Shown here: in pieces, positions 9,552 through 18,127 of the stretch
Numbering within the stretch: the stretch's first letter is position 1
How the letters are laid out: every line of letters begins with the position of its first letter
Origin: Lasioglossum baleicum
Taxonomy: Eukaryota; Arthropoda; Insecta; Hymenoptera; Halictidae
Assembly: GCF_051020765.1 (NCBI RefSeq)
Contig: NW_027469103.1
Span: 496,001-560,000 of the forward strand
Direction of reading: 5' to 3'
DNA length: 64,000 nt
The notes under the pieces: generated by a model
What the model saw: only the letters and a program-made list of their open reading frames with translations
Databases searched by the model: none
Told to the model about the DNA's origin: nothing
Made by a program: the position numbers and the translations under genes

Positions 9552-12500
9552 ATGAAATTCGAGTAGATAGGAGAGATAACCCGGACGGTCAGCAGAATGA
9601 ACGACCATCCGCGAAATTAGTCTCGGCAATAAATCTCGCGCCGGACTCCCCTATCCCTAGAATAAAAGCAAGATCGTCACTCTTCTCAAAAGAGTGTGAG
9701 TTCCTCTTGGACACCGGGTCCGAGGTCAACTTAATCCGAGCGTCTGGTATCAAATCTGACGTTCATCTAAAAACTGACAGCGTCATACACGTCCATGGCG
9801 TGACAGAAGGAGAAATTGCGACCCTCGGTTATATCAATGCGGAGCTAGCAGATTCCATTAAAGTCACGCTACACGTTCTGCCTGACAGTTTTCCAATTAA
9901 TATAGATGGTATCTTAGGCTCCCCCTTCTTCAGAGAGGGAGCAGAGATATCATTTGCGAAGGAATGCGTAGAGTATAAAAACCTACGTATTCCCTTTTCG
10001 AATCCTCGGGAATATTCCATCGAAAGCCGTACCGCCGCCTGCATAGCCGTCAACGTAAAGGGCCCAAGCGAAGGGTATGTGCGAAAAGTAGATGTAAAAC
10101 CCGATGTGTTCTTAGGTGATTGTTTAGTCACCAACCGTAACGGAAAGGCATACCTGCGATGCTTTAACGCATCGTCCGAAGTGGCGTCCTTCTCCCTGCC
10201 TACGTTGGAGGTGGAAGAGATCGAGGTTCCCTTTTCGAATATTCAAGCCGAAGTCAATTCGGACTTATTCAATGCTCGTGCGTGCCGCGCGCACGAGACG
10301 ATCGTTAACGATCAACTCGCGTCTTCTATTAATTCCGGTAACCATTCCGACGATTCCGGTAGCCATCCCGATTCTTTAGATAATTCCGGTAACCATTCCG
10401 ACGATTCCGGTAGCCATCCCGATTCTTTAAATAATTCCGGTAACCATCCCGACGATTCCGGTAGCCATCCCGATTCTTTAAATAATTCCGGTAACCATTC
10501 CGACGATTCCGGTAGCCATCCCGATTCTTTAAATAATTCCGGTAACCATCCCGACGATTCCGGTAGCCATCCCGATACTTTAAAGAATTCCGGTAACCAT
10601 CCCGACGATTTATATTCAAAGTCCTGTGTGGAAAGAAACATCAACGCCTTCGCCTCAGATGAACTTTTAGAATGTTCATATGAGAACAATTTAGAAAACA
10701 TTTCTATTCCCAAAGTTAAATCAAAAGGAGTTTATGTTTTGCCACAAACTCCTATCTTCAAATCCTCGCCGGAACAAGACCTCTTGCAGCTTCAACGATC
10801 AGGTATCCGTGCGACCGAAAACAAAGTCCATGCGTCTGGCAAATACAATTCCGCGAGATTCGCGTCAGCAAGAAAAAGAAATAAAGCCGATACATTATAC
10901 TCGCCCGAGACAACTAAGTCTGATTATAAGCTTTCGTTATGTATCTTGCGAAACGAATTCAATCTTCCTAGCGTTAACAGAGTCTCCAATATCGTTACGC
11001 CAACGATAAACTATCGCAGCGACCCAAGAGCGAAATTTAAAACCTCTGGTCAGCATCACCCCACTCCACAGCAGGAAGACGATATCCCTGCGACGCAACG
11101 AGATCTTCAAGGAGAAACCGTCACCCCTGAAGATCATCAGTCTCTCGACAACGCTATAACAGCAACCATGCAGCCGATACAAGCAGCTATCTTGCTCTCT
11201 ATTGCCACGCAAGCCTCAACACTCATTGGATATGACTGTGGAGGTTCAACCTTGAATATTACCACGTATTCAACTATTGACACTCTTAACTGCGAGCCAG
11301 AAGACATCGCACCAGCTGAAAATTTAGAAAGAATTCAGCTCCTGCAGCTAGCTGAATTCTCGCAAGCTCGTGTTTTGCAATGCCATATCGGAATAGACAG
11401 AACCATATACTATTGTGGCATGCATTCACATAATTCGGTAGTATCCAATGGTCGACAAGACTATATATTACCGATCTCCAGCGAAACCTGTTCGAGCCTA
11501 CACACGACGGGGACAATATTCATCACCCCAGCCGCCCAGATCACAGGTATTCAGCCGAACTCGACCTCCTCTCACGGCCTCACGTTAGCAGGAGTTATTC
11601 AGAACGATGGTAGCTGCGCTGGAACCACGTATAGTGATCCGTTTGGGACTTGGACCGATGTCGTGGTACAAGCTTTAGTCCGAATCACGATCCGCGACTA
11701 CATCGCTCCAATCAGATTGTCAACCGGACAGATTCATCTACAAACTGGGCAAACCTGCCCCCTTCAAAAAGGAAGCTGCTTAGACGCACAAGATGGCCAT
11801 ACGTTCTGGGAAACCACGCCGACGGACTCGTGCAAATTCAATAATTATGATGTCTTGTACGAAGGGATAGCCACTAAACTATCCTCCAAGGTGAATCCTT
11901 CTCCAACCCTGTATACCGTAGCATCGCAGGACACGACTTTTGCACTCACGGAGACAGGCAGATCTTCAGTTTGCGGATATGTCATAATCCGAACGGAACA
12001 CCCCAAGCTGTTCATTCTGGAAGTTGGAAGTTCAGGAAAATTCAAGGAGAAAACACACACCTTGGTCAACAATCTGGACATCTTCACGTATGTCAACAGC
12101 AAATTTGTTTACGTGGAGAAGCACCTCCGGAAACAATTTTCTCAACTCTACAAAGATGTAATCCGTCAGAAGTGTGAGCTAGAGCGTCAGATTCTCCAGA
12201 ACGCCCTCACATTATTACATTCAGCACCCGAAGAAGTTGCCACTGCCATCATGAAGGATGTCGGATTTATCGCAGTTCCAGCAGGAGAGGTAGTGCACAT
12301 AATAAAGTGCATACCAGTCACGGTCCAAGTGAGGAAAACCGAACGGTGTTATGATGAGCTACCCATCACGTATCGGAACACATCAAAATTCCTGAAGCCA
12401 AGGGACCACATCATTTCAAATACGGGGACAGAAAAGCCATGCAATGAGCTACTTCCCCCATATTATAGACTGCACGGAACATGGTATCGCCTAACACCGT

Positions 12501-13195
12501 CATTGATGGAGGCCATCACTCCTTCGGAGCTTCACCCCCTCGCCAAGTCAACCTGGAAATACATAGATCCGAAGAACTTGGCAACGGGAGGCATTTATTC
12601 ACAAGACGACCTGGACAAACTACAGGATCATATAATGTTTCCTGTAGAGAAGGTAGCAGTCATAAATTCAATCGCACAGGGTGCGACGGGAAGACAGTTT
12701 GCAGCAGGAAACATCAATATGTTCAACCTGCTCGATGAAAACTCCCTACAGCAGATAGCGGAGTCTACAGCACAGAAATTATGGTCCGGATTCACTACAT
12801 TCGGATCAATAAGTGCTGGAATAATCGGAGTGTACGTAGCGATCCGCACGATCAAAACAATCATCAGTACGATCGTTAACGGCATCGCATTACACTCACT
12901 ATACGGCTGGAGCCTGCATCTCGTCGTCGCCATCTGGAGTTCACTGACCCGGTTCTTTATATTCATGAAGCAGAGGGACAACAAGACTTCAGCGGCCATC
13001 GAGGACAAAGATAGTGATAGTGCCAGTGTCGGAGAATTCCGAACCCGTCCTCCCTTGACGAAACGAACGTTAATTTGCGATTCCCTTGACCCAGCGTTGC
13101 GAGACAGGGATGACATTTCAGTGCATCCTGTCTACCGCCACCCAGAGGCAGAGATTCCACTGCGTGAAATCTCTTCTCTAAGGGGGGAGGTGTGA
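9449..13195 (+). CDS. env: Protease-linker-envelope polyprotein of C1 (env may start at ATG 11168)
   Basis: The -1 frame is open from the slippery site to 13195. The retropepsin DTG is at 9710-9718 (LDTGSEVNLIRAS). A second conserved block (about 10010-10230) is followed by five 17-residue SGNHxDDSGSHPDSLxN repeats (10330-10612) and a linker. The envelope then begins with signal-peptide-like MQPIQAAILLSIATQ at ATG 11168, in frame, giving 675 aa with IGYDCGG, CGMHSH and SQDDLDKLQDHIMFP. Two C-terminal hydrophobic stretches and a tail ending ISSLRGEV follow. RT, RNase H and integrase are absent. The TGA stop at 13193 lies inside the 3' LTR. Whether Env is made as a fusion, from the internal ATG or from a spliced mRNA is unknown. 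Confidence 0.9.
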   Translation, partial: RIKPPDKRDQRTGGIPRESPKGNTAGRHQRRPAVDEIRVDRRDNPDGQQNERPSAKLVSAINLAPDSPIPRIKARSSLFSKECEFLLDTGSEVNLIRASGIKSDVHLKTDSVIHVHGVTEGEIATLGYINAELADSIKVTLHVLPDSFPINIDGILGSPFFREGAEISFAKECVEYKNLRIPFSNPREYSIESRTAACIAVNVKGPSEGYVRKVDVKPDVFLGDCLVTNRNGKAYLRCFNASSEVASFSLPTLEVEEIEVPFSNIQAEVNSDLFNARACRAHETIVNDQLASSINSGNHSDDSGSHPDSLDNSGNHSDDSGSHPDSLNNSGNHPDDSGSHPDSLNNSGNHSDDSGSHPDSLNNSGNHPDDSGSHPDTLKNSGNHPDDLYSKSCVERNINAFASDELLECSYENNLENISIPKVKSKGVYVLPQTPIFKSSPEQDLLQLQRSGIRATENKVHASGKYNSARFASARKRNKADTLYSPETTKSDYKLSLCILRNEFNLPSVNRVSNIVTPTINYRSDPRAKFKTSGQHHPTPQQEDDIPATQRDLQGETVTPEDHQSLDNAITATMQPIQAAILLSIATQASTLIGYDCGGSTLNITTYSTIDTLNCEPEDIAPAENLERIQLLQLAEFSQARVLQCHIGIDRTIYYCGMHSHNSVVSNGRQDYILPISSETCSSLHTTGTIFITPAAQITGIQPNSTSSHGLTLAGVIQNDGSCAGTTYSDPFGTWTDVVVQALVRITIRDYIAPIRLSTGQIHLQTGQTCPLQKGSCLDAQDGHTFWETTPTDSCKFNNYDVLYEGIATKLSSKVNPSPTLYTVASQDTTFALTETGRSSVCGYVIIRTEHPKLFILEVGSSGKFKEKTHTLVNNLDIFTYVNSKFVYVEKHLRKQFSQLYKDVIRQKCELERQILQNALTLLHSAPEEVATAIMKDVGFIAVPAGEVVHIIKCIPVTVQVRKTERCYDELPITYRNTSKFLKPRDHIISNTGTEKPCNELLPPYYRLHGTWYRLTPSLMEAITPSELHPLAKSTWKYIDPKNLATGGIYSQDDLDKLQDHIMFPVEKVAVINSIAQGATGRQFAAGNINMFNLLDENSLQQIAESTAQKLWSGFTTFGSISAGIIGVYVAIRTIKTIISTIVNGIALHSLYGWSLHLVVAIWSSLTRFFIFMKQRDNKTSAAIEDKDSDSASVGEFRTRPPLTKRTLICDSLDPALRDRDDISVHPVYRHPEAEIPLREISSLRGEV
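10330..10612 (+). repeat. In-frame 51-bp minisatellite in C1 (SGNHxDDSGSHPDSLxN)
   Basis: Five full units and a partial one, differing mainly by Ser/Pro and Asp/Asn changes, between the protease and the linker. The equivalent region in A and B elements has 48-bp SGNHPDxFGNHPDLSN units. Confidence 0.95.
13180..13190 (+). promoter_or_regulatory. Polypurine tract of C1
   Basis: AAGGGGGGAGG lies directly before the 3' LTR, the expected primer for plus-strand DNA synthesis. It is also translated as part of the env C-terminus. Confidence 0.88.
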
Positions 13196-14987
13196 CGTCG
13201 GTCGCACCTCCGACGTTAGCTTTAAGACTACATGTAAAATTAGATACATAAGAGCGAGCGTTCCCCTTTAAAGATTCCAAAACTCCTAAAAATCCTTCAT
13301 AACAATGAATCCTTAACACCACGTACATCTGATCGAAATCCATCAACATAACCTAAAATCCAAAATCTGTCAAAATCCTAAAATAGCCAAAAATGGCCCA
13401 AACTCGAAGATTGAAATATCATTGGACTCGTGAGCGAAAATCATGAAACTAACCTAAAAATTTGTAGGTTATGTTCTCAATTCGCGTTTGTTTAGACTTT
13501 ACCAAAATTTCGATTTTTGGTAATTTTCAAAAGTACTTAGAATATTTTCAAACATATGATCAGTCGACAAATGATGTCAACTAATCATATGACATATAAA
13601 TTTACATCGAAACGCCTTGCAAGAGCAAGCGCTCGAAAATATTCTAAGTCCCAATTTATTTAAATAAATAAATAGGTACGCCAATGGTTACCACTTAATT
13701 TTCGAGTCCTGCACCACTGGGAACGAAAACTGCTGACTCTAGTGCGGCGGCCATCGCGCTGTTTACAACGAAGACCGGCACAAAGAGGACACGGTCCCCT
13801 TTTGCGAAGTCAGCATTTTTCGGACGAACGTTATTCGTCGACGAACGTTCGATTCTCCACAGTCCTCTCCGGGGACCCGAGTGGGTCAGTCGAGTTTTCG
13901 TCAATCTTCCAAGTCCAGACTATTTAGACATAGTCTTTCCAAATCCAGATTGTTTAGACACAATCTTTCCAAATCCATACTGTTTAGACACAGTCCCTAA
14001 TACCATTCAGTAATATCGTATTCTTATTCGTTTAATTCAAATATTACTTCGTTTATTCAATTAAACATTTTTATTGCGTTTCATATTTCGTACTTAGTAC
14101 GTATTTCGATTTCGTTAATAATAAGCATCTTTACCTTTGTATTCTTTTACGTTATTAATATACTTTGTTTTACCAGAGTCAATCTAAATCCCAATTATTA
14201 TTTCCTTGCTCCTAACTTCGTAGTTTGAAGTGACACGTTGTTAGTTAGAGATAGAGTTCTCACTGGAAAGTTCGCGAATAGTATTCCTTATTCAATTTCC
14301 TGTTACGTGTTCGCGTACGTGTGTGATAGTGATAGACTTGCTCGCATAGCAAGCTCCGCAGCATCCACGTCCGTTTTCTCGAATCAAAATATCGTCAACC
14401 ACGCGGACGATATTCGCGAGATAAATTCACGGGATCGCACAGCGTCCACGCCCGTTTTCGCTAGTTAAAATATCGTCAATCACGCGGACGATATTCGTGA
14501 GTTAGACTCACGGTATCGTACAGCGTCCACGCCCGTTTCCTCAACGAGCGCATCCGTCTACAATACCGTAGCAGCCAGCTGTCAATCATTGGAGGTCGTT
14601 CCTGTCAAATATTGACGTGACAGAGTTTGGCGCAGTCGTCAATCCTTGAAGGTCGTTTCCAGCCATTTGGATCAACGCCTGTCAAGCAGAGCGGACCGAA
14701 TTCAAGGTCATCAGCGCAACCGTAGCCGTTCACCCGTTGCGAATTCATTTCTCGTGTCAATCGACAAACAAGCGAAGCGTAAAAGTAAGTGGAACATATT
14801 ATCGCGTATGTTTCAGGGTCGCGTGCATCTTTCATCTGTGTAAGACTGCATGCAGGTGTCGGCATCGGGTCCTAGTCTGTTGATAAAAAGACCAACACTT
14901 TTATTAAATGTCAGTCAGTGGAAGAGTAGAGTAGCCGGGCCGCGGTATTCTCTTCTCTTGCTCTTATAGCCCCGCCAGGACGTGACA
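13191..14987 (+). repeat. C1 3' LTR (1,797 bp)
   Basis: Same length and layout as the 5' LTR. AACCACGCG-type hairpins are at 14388-14414 and 14469-14495. It is followed by the right CCTG target copy and the resumed B4 pol. Confidence 0.95.
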
Positions 14988-15615
14988 CCTGTTATGGGTG
15001 ACTCCTCTTGACTGGAGGCGGGTACTAGGGGTGGTGATACCAAAAGGCTGTCGTCATCTGAACTCGCCCTAGGGCGTGGTGGCGTTTTCGATGGTGGTTC
15101 AGATGTTGAGTTTGACGATGATTTCCTCTTCCTCGGGGGAATTGACTGAGGCGGTGGCATAAGATGCGAGTCGGCCCATCTCCTTCGGCGGTTATCGAAG
15201 AGAGGGGTTCCTGGATTTGATAACGGTGCTCTTGGCGGCGATGTGCCTCCAGGGGTGCTCCATGAGAGGGGCAACGTAACTGGGTTTCGGGAGAGGGCAT
15301 CAGCGTTAGAATTCGCTTTTCCAGGTTTGTAGACGACTTTATATTCAAACTCGGCCAGTTTTAGGCGCCATCTGAGGAGGCGCGACGTAGGGTCTTTTAC
15401 TGACGTCATCCAGACCAGCGGTTTATGGTCTGTGATTAGTGTAAATTTTCGGCCGTAAATATATGGTCTAAAATACTGTACTGCGAATATTATTGCTAAG
15501 CACTCCTTCTCTATTGTAGAATAGTTCACTTCAGCGCCCTGCAGGATCCTTGAGGCATAGGGAACGGGACGATCCTTGCCTACTTCGCCTTGGCTTAGTA
15601 CGGCGCCGATGGCAT
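14988..15615 (-). pseudogene. pol: B4 pol block 3: RNase H and hinge
   Basis: Minus-strand open sequence between the A3 and C1 insertions. It has RNase H motifs IEKECLAIIFAVQYF, TDHKPLVWM and NADALSR, followed by a Pro/Ser-rich hinge (PPRKRKSSSNS). It is collinear with 60835-61462 of B1. The first four bases on each side are the GCAT and CCTG target duplications. It is an internal fragment with no start of its own. Confidence 0.88.
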
Positions 15616-17132
15616 TGTTACGTCGGACGACCTCCGACGTTGGTCGAATCGAGGACCGTACCTCGATTCTAGGTTAAGACTAAATACTAAGTACATAACA
15701 ACCTCTTAAACCCATCGCTATCAAACTCTTGTTCTAATTCTAATACATCTTAAACCCATCACTACTTCACCCACGACTTTTCCTAAACTTGTTCTAATAC
15801 CCATCACTACTTAAATCTCGACTCTCCCAATTGTTCTAAACCCAACCACCACTCCAAACTCTCAATCTTACCTAACACTTGTTCAAACCCTCATCTACAC
15901 TTATAACTTGTTTAAACCCTCATCTACACTTAACACTTGTTCAAACCCTCATCTACACTTACAACTTGTTCAAATCCTCAACTCCGCTCGAGTAAACGCC
16001 ACCTCGAGAACAAAGAGATCGCAACGTCAGCAGTCTTGCACGCGTCACCACTCTGTCGAGAGCGAGGACAAAGAGACTGCAACGTCAGCAGTCTTGCACC
16101 CGTCACCACTCCGACGAGCGAGGACAAAGGGACTGCAGCGTCAGCAACCCCCACTCCGAGCGAAGGAGGCAACGCAGAGCTGCCTCTTGCATCAGTCTGG
16201 TGCTAGCCAGCGGAGTGAGCGGACGTGTCGGTCTGCGCTCACTCCATTCTCACACAACGACATCAGTCAGTCTGGCCCAAGCCAGCGAAGCGAGCAGACG
16301 TGTCGATCTGCGCTCTTCTAATTCGCGCTTCGACGTTCATCGACGTTTGTTCTACTATTCCAAATCCATTCCAATTCAATTCCTAAATCAATTCCAATTC
16401 TAACTCTTACTAACTCATACTCCGTATACGATTATTACGTTTAATTCATTTATTATTATACTACCAAGTTTATACTCAAGTGTACTCAACGTTCTTTATT
16501 TCAATATATATATTATATTTTACCAGTGCTACGTGAAGTTGATTTCCACATCATTCTACTAAATCCAGTGACAGTTTCTTTTCGAAATTCGAATCGTGCC
16601 CTCGTTAATCATACAGAACTCGGCTTGGAGGTCAGTTCGTCCGCTCCGCTGAGAAGTAGTGGTTGACGAGTAGACGTTTAGAAATAATAACTTTCCAAAT
16701 CAGATAAACGCATTTAATATTAATAATAAATAATCGAGCTCTCGCTTACGTGTTCAACCTCGGTCACAAAGGGAGAAGCTTACAGCTCCGCCGAGGCAAT
16801 ACGTCAACGAGGTGACACTTAGTCAAAAGACTATCGAAGTTAAAGTGACAGTTTGTGAAAGGAAACATATCAGTGTCTAAAGTGAAGTGACAGTTTTAAT
16901 AGTGCCCTCGTTGTCGCACGGTGACCCGGCTCGGAGGCCAGTTCGTCTGCTCTGCTGGGTAGTGCCGATTAACGAGTGGACATTTTCGAGTCAGGTAAAT
17001 TACCTCTGGCCAGCGCCTACGGGGAACCCCTGGCCAATTTTTCTTTCACGTTTGGGACTTAGACAAAATCCGACAAAAAGGATTTTCAGAGTATTAACTC
17101 TTCCGAAACAGTTCCTTCCATACCCATCCCTT

Positions 17133-17735
17133 ATGCGTCGTACACGTCGTGCAGGCCGAAAGTATCAACTGGCCAAGTTCAAGCGGGCATTAAATCAAAC
17201 AGCCATCTTGAACCGCGTCTTAAGTTCGACTGATTGGACTGAACTTCTCAGAACGACCGAGAATATCGAGTGTGACGCGTCAGATTACGTATCGGTATAC
17301 GGTTGTCCGTGCCGTCCGATTCCGAACACAGAGGTCGACCACGCGGACCTCTCGCGTTCTTCACCCGTCACCAAACCGTCTGCTGGTCGCTACGAGATAG
17401 CCGATCTCGTTGACATCTCTGACGACGACGACGATGACGTCAGGAATACCATAAACCTGTCAAGTGACAACAACAACCCGCCTGCCGTTCGTTACGAGGT
17501 CATTGATCTCGTCACCAGCTCTGATGACGATGACAGCAGGAGCACCATAATCTTGCCGCACGTTCGCTGTAGGATCATCAAGGACGAGTACCTACCGTCC
17601 AACAGACGCATTGTCGTGCGTACCCCAGCGAGACAGCTGCCAAATCTTCCTCATCTCGATGAGATTTGTCTGGACGACCCGTTATACCAGACCCATGCTG
17701 ACCGACGAGCTCAGCTCCTTCAACAATACTACTAA
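17133..17735 (+). CDS. LTR-encoded basic/acidic protein with two SUMO-interaction-like motifs (A3 5' LTR)
   Basis: 200 aa from ATG 17133. The basic N-terminus (MRRTRRAGRKYQLAKFKRAL) suggests nucleic-acid binding or nuclear import. A middle DASDYVSVYGCPC segment precedes two hydrophobic-plus-acidic motifs, ADLVDISDDDDDD and VIDLVTSSDDDD, which fit the SUMO-interacting-motif pattern. The C-terminus is LPHLDEICLDDP...LLQQYY. The protein is collinear and clearly homologous to the 171-172 aa ORF of family B LTRs despite nucleotide divergence, which argues for selection on the protein. The start is chosen because B starts at the same MRR. No known family is recognised; the SUMO link is inferred from motif shape. 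Confidence 0.75.
   Translation: MRRTRRAGRKYQLAKFKRALNQTAILNRVLSSTDWTELLRTTENIECDASDYVSVYGCPCRPIPNTEVDHADLSRSSPVTKPSAGRYEIADLVDISDDDDDDVRNTINLSSDNNNPPAVRYEVIDLVTSSDDDDSRSTIILPHVRCRIIKDEYLPSNRRIVVRTPARQLPNLPHLDEICLDDPLYQTHADRRAQLLQQYY
17330..17352 (+). promoter_or_regulatory. Covarying hairpin with GACCACGCG loop (A3 5' LTR)
   Basis: AGAGGTC and GACCTCT form a 7-bp stem around GACCACGCG inside the LTR ORF. A1/A2 have AGAGATC/GATCTCT, and C has AATATCGTC/GACGATATT. The 3' LTR copy is at 24449-24471. Confidence 0.75.
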
Positions 17736-17750
17736 GATACAACAACTAAC

Positions 17751-17802
17751 CGGTGAGAATTCGTATCTTTTGTAACCCCTTTTATTCCATGTCAACTCAC
17801 CG
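17751..17802 (+). promoter_or_regulatory. Splice-donor-like site in a hairpin (A3 5' LTR)
   Basis: CGGTGAG (17751-17757), a plausible 5' splice site, pairs perfectly with CTCACCG (17796-17802). It lies 16 bases after the LTR ORF stop. The same arrangement is in A1/A2 (GGTGAG/CTCACC) and B (CGGTGAGT/ACTCACCG). Confidence 0.6.
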
Positions 17803-18003
17803 CGTTCGTTGCGTCAGCGTAGAAGTATCGCCATCCGCGTTGACTGCTAGCGGGTGTCGGTCTCAAATGACTATCGGTGTCCTAGCGCATATGACTGCCC
17901 GTCTGGCTGTCTTGGCGTAAAAGACCGTTTCCTCTTCAATTCCACGTGCCGCCTCCTGAGGTCATCTTCTTTGCCTAGGACGTGGGACGTGACGTTACAA
18001 ATT

Positions 18004-18021
18004 TGGCGCAGTCGGTAGGAC
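18004..18021 (+). promoter_or_regulatory. Primer-binding site (A3), tRNA-Ser-like
   Basis: TGGCGCAGTCGGTAGGAC begins 4 bases after the 5' LTR. It is complementary to a tRNA 3' end of the form ...CGACTGCGCCA; insect errantiviruses such as 17.6 and 297 use a tRNA-Ser site of this kind. Identical in every element of the window. Confidence 0.85.
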
Positions 18022-18127
18022 ACGAAAACGGTCGCCGGTAGTCGAACCATTAACAAATTGTTTTTGTACGTCTGACATTTGTTCTCTATATCGTGTGTCG
18101 AGTAAGAATTCACACTAATATCGCAAA

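Larger units (their letters stand above)
5960..14987 (+). mobile_element. C1: complete family C element, gag-PR-env, no RT or integrase
   Basis: A 9,028-bp element with two 1,797-bp LTRs, CCTG target duplications, primer site, Gag, frameshift signal, protease and envelope. No RT, RNase H or integrase motif (YLDD, TDH, HHCC, DDE) is found in any frame between protease and envelope. The two LTRs show no difference in the translated segments compared (five reading frames), so insertion was recent. It must have been copied and integrated by enzymes supplied in trans, for example by a D-type family C element or by B1-like elements. It lies antisense in the B4 pol. Confidence 0.95.
15616..17999 (+). 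repeat. A3 5' LTR (2,384 bp)
   Basis: TGTTACGTC...GACGTTACA. The first half resembles the A1/A2 LTRs, including the CTTGTTCAAACCC tandem units and three TGCnnnGTCAGCA motifs near 16020-16146. After about 16340 it diverges. A single CCTCGG...CCGAGG hairpin (16758-16796) replaces the doubled unit of A1/A2. The 200-aa LTR ORF and a donor-like hairpin (17751-17802) follow. Confidence 0.95.

Noticed and set aside
10329..10713. CRISPR-like direct repeats
   Set aside because: These are coding minisatellite units in a eukaryotic retrotransposon, with no spacers of constant length and no cas genes.
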